A DNA stretch of 64,000 nucleotides from Escherichia marmotae (GTDB lineage: Bacteria > Pseudomonadota > Gammaproteobacteria > Enterobacterales > Enterobacteriaceae): positions 62,001 through 126,000 of the forward strand of contig NZ_CP025980.1 in the NCBI RefSeq assembly GCF_002900365.1. Direction: 5' to 3'. The position numbers and the translations under genes are program-made. Under the pieces are notes generated by a model that was not told the DNA's origin, ran no database searches, and saw only the letters and a list, made by a program, of their open reading frames with translations. Positions 1 to 9,511 of the stretch are shown here, piece after piece (the first letter of the stretch is position 1; each line of letters begins with the position of its first letter).

Positions 1-60
1 TAAAGAGAAAATAAGGATAAGGTACAGTGCCTTATTACCAACATATACAATATCAGACAC
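1..60 (-). CDS. spa9: Spa9 (SpaQ), T3SS export-gate protein, N-terminus only
   Basis: The first 20 codons of the next gene in the spa operon lie at the window edge, reading MSDIVYVGNKALYLILIFSL from a GTG start at position 60. An AGAGG ribosome site lies about 6 bases upstream. The beginning matches the SpaQ/FliQ family, a small two-helix membrane protein that joins Spa24 and Spa29 in the export gate of the type III apparatus. The gene follows spa24 by 13 bases, as in Shigella. The rest of the gene lies outside the window, so only the start can be judged. Confidence 0.85.
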   Translation of the reverse strand, partial: MSDIVYVGNKALYLILIFSL

Positions 61-73
61 AAAAACCTCTTTT

Positions 74-724
74 CTAAGAAATAACTGTCATATACTGTTC
101 AATTAAAGCCTTCGACAAGAGTCCCCAACCATCAAGAGCAACAAATAAAACTAACTTAACAGGAACGGATATAGTTATAGGACTCATCATCATCATACCA
201 AGAGCAAGCAATATACTGGATATAACAAGATCAACCACTATAAATGGCAAATATAAGTAAAAACCTATTTTAAATGCATCCTTAATTTCACTAAGCGCAT
301 ATGCGGGCAAAAGGGAAAATATAGAGTATTCTCTTTCATCATTATCTTTAGAAGATTCATTGTGCTCCTCATATTTTTGGAAAAAGCGAGCCAGATCTAA
401 GTCAGTATGTTTTTTTAAATATTGCTTATATTCTGTAAGCCCTGACTCAGAAAAGGTAATAACATCAGAAATCGAATCAAATTTCCGAGAACTATTAATA
501 TAATTTGAGTAACCAGCCTCAATAACTGGCTTCATCACAAATAAAGCCATAATCAATGCAATGCCATTCAATGTCATATTTGAAGGGACTTGCTGCAAAC
601 CTAATGCATTTCTAACCATTACAAAAACAATAGAAAATTTGATATAACAAGTTCCTGCAGCAATCAAAAATGGTAATAATGTAAAGAATGAAAGAGTAGC
701 TATAAGCGGCACATCACTCAGCAT
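74..724 (-). CDS. spa24: Spa24 (SpaP), T3SS export-gate membrane protein
   Basis: A 216-residue inner-membrane protein of the SpaP/FliP/YscR family. It oligomerises with SpaQ and SpaR to form the export gate through which substrates enter the needle. Hydrophobic segments are visible near residues 7-32, 50-67, 150-180 and 184-206, with a charged soluble stretch (about 80-145) between the second and third, the usual FliP layout. Length equals the Shigella protein. Its ATG overlaps the end of spa33 by 11 bases, which implies translational coupling in the spa operon. Nothing unusual is seen. Confidence 0.96.
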   Translation of the reverse strand: MLSDVPLIATLSFFTLLPFLIAAGTCYIKFSIVFVMVRNALGLQQVPSNMTLNGIALIMALFVMKPVIEAGYSNYINSSRKFDSISDVITFSESGLTEYKQYLKKHTDLDLARFFQKYEEHNESSKDNDEREYSIFSLLPAYALSEIKDAFKIGFYLYLPFIVVDLVISSILLALGMMMMSPITISVPVKLVLFVALDGWGLLSKALIEQYMTVIS

Positions 725-1046
725 GAACAGTCTCCTTTACCATCCATGATGTAACTTCAATACCGTAGCCATTTTCTATCGATACAAGCTCACCGCGTCC
801 AACTAAAGAACCATTAACTTTTATCTTCACTTCCTGAACTACATTTTCTGGTAATTTAAAAACTTCATCACCAACATATCTTTTAAGATCATTCAATGTC
901 ATTCTTTTTTCAGCGAGAAGAAACTCAACCTTAACGTTTATATCGTCATATTCCAACAATTTAACTGGGGATAATGTATCCTGAGATTCAGCTATTTCAT
1001 CTGAATCACTATGAATATTCATTTGGACTTCATTATTATCATTCAC
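714..1046 (-). CDS. Spa33-C, internally initiated short form of Spa33
   Basis: Codon 191 of spa33 is GTG (1046-1044), and TAGGAGACT lies just upstream, putting an AGGAG about 8 bases from it. In S. flexneri and other T3SS the SctQ gene produces a C-terminal fragment from an internal start that associates with full-length protein. The sequence here keeps a good internal ribosome site, so a 110-residue product is likely. This rests on the site seen plus family knowledge; the product itself is not demonstrated by the sequence. Confidence 0.6.
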   Translation of the reverse strand: MNDNNEVQMNIHSDSDEIAESQDTLSPVKLLEYDDINVKVEFLLAEKRMTLNDLKRYVGDEVFKLPENVVQEVKIKVNGSLVGRGELVSIENGYGIEVTSWMVKETVHAE

Positions 1047-1616
1047 AATATAGTCTCCTATGTTCTCTTGGTTGCATAAAATTAAATTGCAAAGTGTTTG
1101 AACAATTATAATATCTCCAATTGATATCTTTTTTAAAGATTCCAAACTGAGATATGAAGAACCTAAACTAAACTCAACGGTATGAAATAACGAATTAAGT
1201 TCAACAGATGCACGTGACAATGGCATTTGATTAATAAAAACAAAACCTACTTCCGATTCGAAACAGCAAAAACGTTTTCCCTCAAGAGAGGGAACTTCAT
1301 CTTCTGATAAGCAAAATGATATGTCACTAGATAATTCTGGTATAATAAGCATATCAATTAATTCACTAAAAATACTTTTTGAAAGCCTTAACAGTGAATC
1401 TTTTTTAGCAAATTTAGAAAATTCTGGATATAAATTTTTCAACCATGAAAACGTATCAATATAGATAATCCAATGACCATCGGTAGATGACAAGGACATA
1501 ACCCCTTCTTTCGGAGGAGGAGCTACGTAAGTTTCAATATTGAAACGATGAGATAACTGTTTAGCATATAACTTTTGTAAATTTTCATGTAGATCGAATT
1601 TTCGAAGTTTTAGCAT
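714..1616 (-). CDS. spa33: Spa33 (SpaO/SctQ), sorting-platform protein
   Basis: A 300-residue cytoplasmic C-ring-like component of the sorting platform below the needle complex, working with MxiK, MxiN and Spa47 to load substrates in order. The C-terminal part (about 235-295) is the SPOA/FliN-type surface-presentation domain, with VKIKVNGSLVGRGELV as its core. The Shigella protein is about 293 residues. The gene overlaps both neighbours (spa32 by 7 bases, spa24 by 11). An internal GTG at codon 191, preceded by AGGAG, is annotated separately as the probable start of the short Spa33-C form. Confidence 0.96.
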   Translation of the reverse strand: MLKLRKFDLHENLQKLYAKQLSHRFNIETYVAPPPKEGVMSLSSTDGHWIIYIDTFSWLKNLYPEFSKFAKKDSLLRLSKSIFSELIDMLIIPELSSDISFCLSEDEVPSLEGKRFCCFESEVGFVFINQMPLSRASVELNSLFHTVEFSLGSSYLSLESLKKISIGDIIIVQTLCNLILCNQENIGDYIVNDNNEVQMNIHSDSDEIAESQDTLSPVKLLEYDDINVKVEFLLAEKRMTLNDLKRYVGDEVFKLPENVVQEVKIKVNGSLVGRGELVSIENGYGIEVTSWMVKETVHAE

Positions 1617-2518
1617 TCTTCTTCACTCTGCTCATCATTTGCTGAACGATTGTTATTTCCTTTGTTTTCTTGGCGACTATCAAAGAGATAATTTCCATCA
1701 GAATCCTTTCCTAATAATGATTCTAATTTACTATCAACATAATTGTCAGAAGGTTTCAGAAGAAATCCAGTTGAATCCATTGATATATTTATATAATGCC
1801 CCCCACCCCATTGTTTAAAATGGTAAGTCATTTCTCCATTATTAGGCGATAAAGTTTTAGTATTTTCTGGGCTTGGTTCATTTCTAAGGTTCAAGTTTTG
1901 CTTGTCTGTCTCAATGTTCTTCTTTGCTAAATGTAATTCAATTGCTTTACTTTCTCCTGTGCTAAGTAATGGAGAGTTCCCCCCACCGATCTTATCAAAA
2001 AGCTCATCATTACCAGTATTTTCACTACTCTTCAGAAGATTGTTTAAATTAGAATAACTGACAAGATTATTTAAAGGAGCTTTATCACATGTCTGTTTAT
2101 AATTCTTAGAATTTATATCTTCAGGCTGCGGAGAGGTGTCAACACCTGTCTTTTTGTCTATAATTTCAACACTGGAATTTTGTTCTGCACTCTTAATAAG
2201 ACTCATCATACCATATGATGACTTAGTAGCAGACCGCGTACCATTAAACTCCTGAGAATAACCAGATAAGATGGTACCTTCCCGAAGGTTAGGCTGTTTA
2301 TTATTAGCTGAAAGATTAAAGCAGATTTCATTAGGAAGAGTCTCAGGCGCCCTATCATGAGAAAAAAAATGATATATTAATGAATTGTACTGTGGAATAT
2401 CAATTTTTTTCTTTTTTTTCAAAATATCATATTCAACAGTCTTATATATTACTTCATCTAAACCTTCATCTGCATATTGTACATCTCCATAAAACAAATT
2501 AACACTTTCTAACGCCAT
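1610..2518 (-). CDS. spa32: Spa32 (SpaN), needle-length control / substrate switch protein
   Basis: A 302-residue hydrophilic secreted protein of the SpaN/InvJ/YscP type that limits needle length and switches the apparatus from needle parts to Ipa proteins. It lacks membrane segments, is rich in Ser, Asn and Lys, and is slightly longer than the S. flexneri protein (about 292), which is normal for this fast-evolving family. It overlaps spa13 by 20 bases and spa33 by 7. A C-terminal block around WGGGHYINISMDS is the conserved part. Identification rests on position and recognisable similarity. Confidence 0.93.
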   Translation of the reverse strand: MALESVNLFYGDVQYADEGLDEVIYKTVEYDILKKKKKIDIPQYNSLIYHFFSHDRAPETLPNEICFNLSANNKQPNLREGTILSGYSQEFNGTRSATKSSYGMMSLIKSAEQNSSVEIIDKKTGVDTSPQPEDINSKNYKQTCDKAPLNNLVSYSNLNNLLKSSENTGNDELFDKIGGGNSPLLSTGESKAIELHLAKKNIETDKQNLNLRNEPSPENTKTLSPNNGEMTYHFKQWGGGHYINISMDSTGFLLKPSDNYVDSKLESLLGKDSDGNYLFDSRQENKGNNNRSANDEQSEEEC

Positions 2519-2894
2519 GTCTTATATCCTCCAATAATATATCATCGAACATCAATTGTCTGGTATAATGCGCCCTTTTAATATGAACTATACGCTTAGA
2601 TATTTTGCATTCTTTATGGAGAAATTCATTTTTTAAGGTGACAAACTCATTGATTTCATTTTGTACCTTTTCAATTTCATTTCTCAAAATGAGAATCTCA
2701 GATTGAGAATGCAAAATATGTTTCTTTATTACACCAATCTTACGTTTCAAGTCGAAAAGCTGATTAACACTAGTGAGCCCACAGGGCTGTGTTTCTTGTT
2801 CAATTTGTTCAAAGTATGTCACTTTTTTTTCTAAAGCATCGACCTCAGCACATAGTCTACTTTTTTTTTTGGCATACTGATATCTTAGTTTCAA
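2499..2894 (-). CDS. spa13: Spa13 (SpaM/SctO), stalk protein of the T3SS ATPase
   Basis: A 131-residue, strongly charged, almost wholly helical protein with heptad-like runs, as expected for SctO/FliJ proteins that sit in the ATPase ring as a central coiled-coil stalk and help recycle chaperones. It lies between spa47 and spa32, the invariant place for this gene. The frame opens with a TTG codon (2894-2892) followed by KLRYQYAKKK. No ATG gives a sensible product, so TTG is the likely start; the ribosome site is weak. It is somewhat longer than the usual Shigella annotation (about 112). Confidence 0.88.
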   Translation of the reverse strand: MKLRYQYAKKKSRLCAEVDALEKKVTYFEQIEQETQPCGLTSVNQLFDLKRKIGVIKKHILHSQSEILILRNEIEKVQNEINEFVTLKNEFLHKECKISKRIVHIKRAHYTRQLMFDDILLEDIRHGVRKC

Positions 2895-2938
2895 TTGATA
2901 TTATTGAACGTTGATATTTATCTCTTATCTTTAGAGCC

Positions 2939-4231
2939 TTATCCAAGTGCTTCATTTATAAGTTCCATTGTCTGATCATATGAGAAGCCAATTTGATAAT
3001 CCTGTTTTAAAAATTTATCGACTTCTGCCATTTTATTATAAACATAATCTTGTTTAGCATTTTCTCCGGGTTTGTACTCTCCGAAGTCAATGATCGTCTT
3101 CAATTCTTCTATTTCATTTAGCAAAAGTCTAAATTTTGATGCAATCTCACGATGTTCAGCACTCACCACCTGATTAAAAACACGACTTATACTTTTTAAT
3201 GGATCTATCGCTGGAAAATGCCCTTTTTGTGCCAGATTACGACTTAAATAAATATGTCCATCTAAAATCGATCTAACTTCTTCTGCTAATGGGTCCGCAA
3301 AATCCTCATCCTCCATAAGAACTGTATAAAATGCTGTTATTGATCCCCCTGATTTAAGTTTACCAGGCCGCTCAAGAAGCCGAGGTAAACTATCAAAAAC
3401 AGATACAGGATAGCCTCTTCTGGCTGGAACTTCTCCAGCAGCTAGAGCTACATCACGAAGGGCACGTGCATATCTTGTTAATGAATCGATGAAGAGTGCA
3501 ACCTTATATCCTTCAGATCTGAAAAACTCCGCAATAGTAGTTGAAATATAAGCCGCGTTACAACGATCGACCGAAGAATAATCGGAAGTCGCATAAACAA
3601 GAACGCATTTATTACCTTTCGGTGAATTTCTAAGATAATCAACGATTTCTGTCACCTCCCTTCCTCGTTCACCAATTAACCCGATGACACAAATATCTGC
3701 ATCACTATGTTCAATCAGCATATTCATCAAGAAGGTTTTACCACAACCAGCCGAAGCAAAGATTCCCATTCGTTGACCTTCGCCACAAGTGAGCAATGAA
3801 TCGATGACTTTAACTCCAGAACAGAACTGATCCTCTATCACCGCTCTCTCGTTGTATAAAGGGGGAGAAGCATCAACTGGCCGATGAAGAATTTCTTTAT
3901 AGTCAGTACATAAAAACCTGTCGGTGACCTCCCCTAAAGGATTAACCACAGCGCCTAATAAACCGTGGCCAACTTGCGAATGTAAAAAATGAGCTGTCGG
4001 TTTAATTAAAGTTCTTCGTGATAATCCACGTGAATTGCCAATAAGGCTTAGTATAGTTTTTTCATCATGAAATCCTACAACCTGAGCTCTTGCTATGACT
4101 TCGTTACTGTCAATACTAGCACGAATGTTACAAATCTCTCCAATTGAAATATCCTGGAGACGAGCCTCAAGGATAGGCCCTGATATCTTATTTGGATATG
4201 AAAGCGGCGTAAGAAATCTTATTTGCTTCAT
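2939..4231 (-). CDS. spa47: Spa47 (SpaL/SctN), T3SS ATPase
   Basis: A 430-residue F1-beta-like ATPase that strips chaperones and unfolds substrates at the base of the export apparatus. The Walker A motif GIFASAGCGKT (Lys165) and Walker B VALFIDSLTRYARA are intact, as are GERGREVTE (catalytic Glu) and the arginine-rich segment following the P-loop domain. The frame can also open at TTG 4234, one codon upstream; the ATG at 4231 gives exactly the S. flexneri length and is preferred. It starts right after the spa15 stop codon, so the two genes are coupled. Confidence 0.97.
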   Translation of the reverse strand: MKQIRFLTPLSYPNKISGPILEARLQDISIGEICNIRASIDSNEVIARAQVVGFHDEKTILSLIGNSRGLSRRTLIKPTAHFLHSQVGHGLLGAVVNPLGEVTDRFLCTDYKEILHRPVDASPPLYNERAVIEDQFCSGVKVIDSLLTCGEGQRMGIFASAGCGKTFLMNMLIEHSDADICVIGLIGERGREVTEIVDYLRNSPKGNKCVLVYATSDYSSVDRCNAAYISTTIAEFFRSEGYKVALFIDSLTRYARALRDVALAAGEVPARRGYPVSVFDSLPRLLERPGKLKSGGSITAFYTVLMEDEDFADPLAEEVRSILDGHIYLSRNLAQKGHFPAIDPLKSISRVFNQVVSAEHREIASKFRLLLNEIEELKTIIDFGEYKPGENAKQDYVYNKMAEVDKFLKQDYQIGFSYDQTMELINEALG

Positions 4232-4234
4232 CAA

Positions 4235-4636
4235 TTATAAAGCTCCATTTAAAATCTCCATACGCTGATAAAACTCATGCATAACTTCAGCGAAAACAAT
4301 CCCATCGTGAACAAAATCATCCTTAATAACTACTCTTAGTTGCAAGAACTCATCAGAGCGATGCATTTCTACAATCTCATTAATACTATATGGAAATGCC
4401 TGTAACATCAAATTCAAGATATTATATGCAGAAGACTGAAGCTGATGATCGCTTGGATGGTCAAAATTAGCCCACAACCAGACAGAGCTATCCACCATTG
4501 CTATATTAATAGCTGGCATGTCATCTAGCGATATTGTAATTGCTGAATGACTATCAAGGTCTGAAATAATACCAGGAGGACATCCAATTGCAAAAAGACT
4601 ATCTCGAATCAATTGAACCAAATCAATATTACTCAT
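4235..4636 (-). CDS. spa15: Spa15, multi-effector class IB secretion chaperone
   Basis: A 133-residue acidic chaperone that binds N-termini of several effectors (in Shigella IpaA, IpgB1, OspC3 and others) and keeps them ready for export. The start at 4636 is chosen because GAGGT precedes it at proper spacing and because it gives exactly the Shigella length; the frame is open four codons further up. The mxiA stop codon overlaps this ribosome site region. Its ligand set here may include the enlarged IpaA and the acquired effectors, but that is inference. Confidence 0.95.
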   Translation of the reverse strand: MSNIDLVQLIRDSLFAIGCPPGIISDLDSHSAITISLDDMPAINIAMVDSSVWLWANFDHPSDHQLQSSAYNILNLMLQAFPYSINEIVEMHRSDEFLQLRVVIKDDFVHDGIVFAEVMHEFYQRMEILNGAL

Positions 4637-4647
4637 AATCAACCTCA

Positions 4648-6708
4648 TTAAATAGTTTTAATAACATTAACGGAATATACTTCATCTATTTCTGCATAAG
4701 AAATAACAGCTAAATTTCTAAATCTATTGTCAATTAGCCTTTTCACAAATCGCCGGATATCAACAGATACTAATAAAACAAAATCTTTTTGCTCTCTCCT
4801 TAATTCACTTAAGGCATGTGCCAGTGTCTCCATTATCTCATCTGAAACTTCAATGTCCATGTTTAAGAAAGCTCCTCCAGAAGTTTGTCTGACTCCCTTT
4901 CTTATAGCATCTTCAATGTAACTTGATAGCATAACCGCCTTTATTTCTCCGGCAACCGCTATTTTGCTACAAATATACCTTGATAGAGATGAACGAACAT
5001 GTTCAACCAAAGTAATCACGTCTTTCTCTCTCGGAGCCCAAAGTGCAAGAGATTCCATAACAAGTTTTAAGTTTCTAACAGAAATACACTCTGCCAATAA
5101 CCTCTGTAACACTTCAGAAATTCGTTGTATTGTCACATGGCGAAGTACCTCTTTAACAAGATCAGGATATCTATTTTCAAACTGATCTATCATATTCTTA
5201 GTTTCTTGTATTCCGAAAAATTCATTTATATTGTGTAACAAGCTAAGGGACAACTGATGATAAAATTCATCTTGTGAACTTTTCACTTTAACATCAATAT
5301 TAGCAAGTTTTTCTGTAAATAAAACATCAATCCACGAGATTTCTCTATCATCATATACAGATGTAGTTACAGGTATATCCAAAGCTTGGACATCACTATT
5401 CTTATCCGTTATGCAAAATTTATTGAAGTAGATATTATAACTATCAGCCCTGACTTCATTAATCAAAAGAAGAATTTCATTTTCTTTAAGATCATTATTT
5501 ACCCTATGGAGAATAGTCGGTAAGCGCACGCCATAATCGATAAAGAACTGACTTCTTACACGTTCAATTAAATTGTCTAAATCATTACCTTTAGTAGCAT
5601 CTTCAGAAAAAAGCAATATCAATGGAACCGTTTCTGAACTAATAGAATCCAAGTTTTCTATCATTGCCAAAGACGAATCCTGAGAATTATCCACATCAAA
5701 TGAACCACTAAAATTAGCCCCATCAGGTACAGTTGATGAGTCTTTATTTACAATGATTCTTTTGTAATAAAATAATGTTGTTAATGTAATAGCTATTAAG
5801 AAAAAAACAAAAAAAGGAAATCCAGGCAACATGCCAATTGCTAAGGCCAAGACAGATGTCACTATTAAAACAAATGGATTTCCAAAAATCTGGGACATAA
5901 TATTACGTCCCATATTATCACTCTCACCATTAACTCTGGTTACGATAAAACCAGCACTTATTGATATTAATAATGCAGGTATCTGAGAGACTAAACCGTC
6001 ACCTATAGTTAATATTGTATAAGTTGATAACGCACCTGAAACCGACATTCCATGCTGGCTCATGCCAACAGAAATCCCCCCAATTAGGTTAACAAAAATA
6101 ATGATGATACCCGCTATCGCATCTCCTTTAATAAATTTCATAGCCCCATCAAATGAACCATAGAGTTGGCTTTCACGCTCCAGAACGCTACGCCGTTCTT
6201 TGGCACCTGCCGCATCAATGATCCCTGCTTTCAGATCGGCATCAATGCTCATTTGTTTGCCTGGCATACCATCAAGCGAAAAACGAGCAGCCACTTCAGC
6301 AACCCTTTCTGACCCTTTCGTAATAACAATAAACTGCACAACTGTTACAATAGAAAATATTACAAACCCCACAGCCAAGCTTTCGCCTATCACGAACTGG
6401 CCAAACGTTGTTATTATTTCCCCAGCATCTGCATCCACTAAAATGAGTCTGCTTGTACTAATTGATAAAGCAAGTCTAAATAGCGTCGTTATAAGTAATA
6501 CTGAGGGAAAGGTTGAAAAACTTAGGATTCTATCAATATAGAATGATCCCATAAAAACAAGAATTGCCAGGACTATATTAAGTCCAATCAAAAAATCAAC
6601 AAGATATGTGGGTAACGGTATGATTAACATCGCGATAATCATGACCATAAGCACTAGAATTATTAGCTCTGGTTTTGTACTTACATTTTTTAAAAATGTC
6701 TGGATCAC
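4648..6708 (-). CDS. mxiA: MxiA (SctV), major export-gate protein
   Basis: A 686-residue FlhA/SctV-family protein. About eight membrane helices occupy the first ~320 residues, including the conserved cytoplasmic loop with ARFSLDGMPGKQMSIDADL (FHIPEP-type region). The C-terminal half is the soluble domain that forms the nonameric ring and docks chaperone-substrate pairs. Length matches Shigella MxiA. The start is GTG (6708-6706), with AAGGAC upstream; no nearer ATG fits the conserved N-terminus MIQTFLKN. It follows mxiC by 12 bases. Confidence 0.97.
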   Translation of the reverse strand: MIQTFLKNVSTKPELIILVLMVMIIAMLIIPLPTYLVDFLIGLNIVLAILVFMGSFYIDRILSFSTFPSVLLITTLFRLALSISTSRLILVDADAGEIITTFGQFVIGESLAVGFVIFSIVTVVQFIVITKGSERVAEVAARFSLDGMPGKQMSIDADLKAGIIDAAGAKERRSVLERESQLYGSFDGAMKFIKGDAIAGIIIIFVNLIGGISVGMSQHGMSVSGALSTYTILTIGDGLVSQIPALLISISAGFIVTRVNGESDNMGRNIMSQIFGNPFVLIVTSVLALAIGMLPGFPFFVFFLIAITLTTLFYYKRIIVNKDSSTVPDGANFSGSFDVDNSQDSSLAMIENLDSISSETVPLILLFSEDATKGNDLDNLIERVRSQFFIDYGVRLPTILHRVNNDLKENEILLLINEVRADSYNIYFNKFCITDKNSDVQALDIPVTTSVYDDREISWIDVLFTEKLANIDVKVKSSQDEFYHQLSLSLLHNINEFFGIQETKNMIDQFENRYPDLVKEVLRHVTIQRISEVLQRLLAECISVRNLKLVMESLALWAPREKDVITLVEHVRSSLSRYICSKIAVAGEIKAVMLSSYIEDAIRKGVRQTSGGAFLNMDIEVSDEIMETLAHALSELRREQKDFVLLVSVDIRRFVKRLIDNRFRNLAVISYAEIDEVYSVNVIKTI

Positions 6709-6720
6709 TTGCTTGTCCTT

Positions 6721-7794
6721 TTAACGTGAAAATTCTTTCTTATATGAGCTAGTAACAAGATCTCTCAGAATATCTAGGGCCATATTTCTTTCATTTTCAT
6801 TGGTAAATATATCATGTGGACTGTCGCTTATCGAAGATAAATACGTTTGGAACAGAACAGAAGGCTTATAATCACCTTTAGAGTGTTCTGCTACAGAAGT
6901 AAGAATATTTTCACTCTCTGCTGGATATTGAAAAATATACAATAACGAAAGCAGCAAATGTTCTGCATTCATCCCACCATCTTTTAGAAGACTTGATGAA
7001 TCTAATCGCTTCATAAATATGATGTCTGAAGTGCGAAGCATCTTAATAGAGAGTAACTTTGATAAAACGACGCCAAACTCGTTGGAATTACAGCTAGGTT
7101 GGACAGAATCCATATCAACAATCAAAGACTGTTCCACAAAATTGACTATTGTATGTCTGTTATCAAAACCAAAGTTACCTAACCATTCCAGGTACTGATT
7201 TGCGGAAGATTTATCCTCAAGAACAAAACCACGATAACATGCGCGTAACATCTGTGGTTCAAGCTTCATTTTACTGCCAAATAACTTAGCCTGTATCGCT
7301 GAGTTTATTCCTGCATTAATGAATTTCTCATTACCAGATGTAATTTCATTAACAAATGATGTTAATGCATCAATCTGATCTATTGAAAGATTTTTCTCGC
7401 TCAACAATTCCCGTAATACGAGAACCTGGTCACTTGGGTCTTTGAAATGCCTCTTAAGTTCCTCTATAAAAGACCTATCAAGAGGGAGCTTATTTTTCAA
7501 AGACTGTTTTAAACTAAAAAGAAGCTGAGCGATCTCATCATCTTCACCTTCGAGGATACGCTCTTGCCCTTCGCTATTTGCCCCCTTCATCTTTTCAAGT
7601 TCTCTTCTATTTCTGAAAGAAGAAAGGATTGCAGCCATGTCATCTGCAGCATCAATAAATTTACTGCTGGCTAAACCAGAATCGACTTCAGCATCAGCTA
7701 CATCGTCTCCAGCTGCAGACTCAGCCGTTGTTGATGCGAGCGACTTATTAATGAGTGATGAACTAAAAACACTTGTATTTTTTATATCAAGCAT
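6721..7794 (-). CDS. mxiC: MxiC (SctW), T3SS gatekeeper
   Basis: A 357-residue secreted regulator of the YopN/InvE/SepL family. It blocks effector export until the translocators have been sent and the host is contacted. The first ~60 residues are low-complexity, rich in Ser and Ala, fitting the secretion and chaperone-binding segment; the remainder is all-helical as in the family. Length is close to S. flexneri MxiC (about 355). It sits between mxiD and mxiA in the usual order, 19 bases after mxiD. Confidence 0.95.
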   Translation of the reverse strand: MLDIKNTSVFSSSLINKSLASTTAESAAGDDVADAEVDSGLASSKFIDAADDMAAILSSFRNRRELEKMKGANSEGQERILEGEDDEIAQLLFSLKQSLKNKLPLDRSFIEELKRHFKDPSDQVLVLRELLSEKNLSIDQIDALTSFVNEITSGNEKFINAGINSAIQAKLFGSKMKLEPQMLRACYRGFVLEDKSSANQYLEWLGNFGFDNRHTIVNFVEQSLIVDMDSVQPSCNSNEFGVVLSKLLSIKMLRTSDIIFMKRLDSSSLLKDGGMNAEHLLLSLLYIFQYPAESENILTSVAEHSKGDYKPSVLFQTYLSSISDSPHDIFTNENERNMALDILRDLVTSSYKKEFSR

Positions 7795-7813
7795 ACGTCA
7801 CCAATTAAGAAGT

Positions 7814-9511
7814 TTATTTATCTAAAAACGAAATTAGTGCTTGGTCATCATTTAATATCACACCTTCAGCAGAATTATTAGCTGCTGTAGTTGCAGCCAT
7901 AACTTCATTTTGATTCAACAGAGGTTTATAATTTTCAGTGTCATAATAATTAGACTCACTAACTTCTCTCGGTTGTATTAAAAACACGCGAACAATGTTA
8001 CTGACATTATTTTTCTTGTACCTAAATATATTACCTACAACCGGAATCGATGAAAGCAATGGTATAGATGTTACTTCATCAGAATCTGTATCATGAGTAT
8101 AGCCACCAATAAGTAAGCTTTTACCTTGAGGTACTCTTGCAATTGTGCTTATTTTCGTTCTTCCAACCTCAGGAAGCACTGATACATTGTCATTATTATA
8201 GACAGAGCTTGGTTTATTATTCCCCGTTCCATCTTCAATGGTTAAAGACATTTCAATTTGTCCATGTGATGAAAAACGAGGTATCACATTGATTAATGTA
8301 CCATATGTAACATGTTCTAGCGAAGAGTTACGTTCACCAACCAAAGATACATAAAACGTTCTGTTATTATCAAATACTGCTGGGATATTTTCTTGTGTCA
8401 AAATAACCGGTCTTGATACAACATTAGCTTTTTTCTTTTGATTTAGAGCCATTACTGATGCAATAAATTTATTTCCATCCAAGGTACTAATTGAGGCGGA
8501 TGGGCTTACATTTAATGTTGCGCTAAATGTATCACCAAACGAAGCTGTTCCTTGCCAATTAACTCCTATATTATTTAGTTCAGATTTATCGATGTCGATT
8601 ATCCATAAGGATAATTCGATATGCCTTTTAGCAACATCCAGTTGTGTTACAATATCACGGATAATCTGTATCTGCTGATCATTTCCTTTCACTAAGATAG
8701 AGTTAGTTTCTGGATAAGCAATGATTGAGACATTCTCAAGTAATGCATTATTTGCAACTGTTGTAAGTGATAAATCATCTATTGTATCAAATGCTTTTTT
8801 GGTTTCTCCAAAAGGTGGCATAGGATCTGCTCTTTTGCTCCCATCTTTAGAAGACACATTGTTGTTTAGTAAATTTTCAACAACTGTAGCAACTCCGGGA
8901 ATGACTATACTTTTCCCCCGTAAATCATAAGTTCTATCGCTAACAAAAGTATTTTTCAATTTTATAACACCGAAATTAACTTTTTCAGCCCCTATTGAAG
9001 ATACCTGTCTGTCAAGTAGCGATGCAGTATTAGCGATTAATTCAACTAAAGCAGGTGGTCCCGATATGTAAAATGTTTTTTCATTAAAATTACCTCTTAT
9101 CGGATATCTATCATCATATAGATTCGCATCCTTCATATATCGAACAAGATAATTCGTAGAAATGTTTTCAAGAAGAATAACCTTACTTATCAGTTCACTT
9201 GAATCATATATATATAATGCATTACCATCTTTATACCAAATTAACCCGACTAAAGATGAAACACTCTCTAACATTTTCTCCGGATTAGATAAATTAAACT
9301 CTCCAGTAATTTTTTTCTTTGCAGCCTGTTTGCTAACAACAATCGGATAATTCAATTTTGCTGAAAATTTTTCAAAGAATGCAGCCAAAGAATCACTTTG
9401 AGCAACATATACAGCTACATCTTTCTTTTCTGAAAGGTTCATCTCACCACTTGCTATCTGAGGCAAAAGAACCATGCAGAACAGCAATGCTTTTTTATTA
9501 AATTGTCCCAT
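7814..9511 (-). CDS. mxiD: MxiD (SctC), outer-membrane secretin
   Basis: A 565-residue secretin that forms the outer-membrane ring of the needle complex. An N-terminal signal peptide (about residues 1-22) is followed by N-domains and by the C-terminal secretin domain with VPQGKSLLIGGY and the terminal IVRVFLIQPRE strand. The last ~35 residues bind the pilotin MxiM in Shigella. The start ATG lies within the final codons of mxiE (14-base overlap) with only a weak GGTGA upstream, so expression may be coupled to mxiE translation. Confidence 0.97.
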   Translation of the reverse strand: MGQFNKKALLFCMVLLPQIASGEMNLSEKKDVAVYVAQSDSLAAFFEKFSAKLNYPIVVSKQAAKKKITGEFNLSNPEKMLESVSSLVGLIWYKDGNALYIYDSSELISKVILLENISTNYLVRYMKDANLYDDRYPIRGNFNEKTFYISGPPALVELIANTASLLDRQVSSIGAEKVNFGVIKLKNTFVSDRTYDLRGKSIVIPGVATVVENLLNNNVSSKDGSKRADPMPPFGETKKAFDTIDDLSLTTVANNALLENVSIIAYPETNSILVKGNDQQIQIIRDIVTQLDVAKRHIELSLWIIDIDKSELNNIGVNWQGTASFGDTFSATLNVSPSASISTLDGNKFIASVMALNQKKKANVVSRPVILTQENIPAVFDNNRTFYVSLVGERNSSLEHVTYGTLINVIPRFSSHGQIEMSLTIEDGTGNNKPSSVYNNDNVSVLPEVGRTKISTIARVPQGKSLLIGGYTHDTDSDEVTSIPLLSSIPVVGNIFRYKKNNVSNIVRVFLIQPREVSESNYYDTENYKPLLNQNEVMAATTAANNSAEGVILNDDQALISFLDK

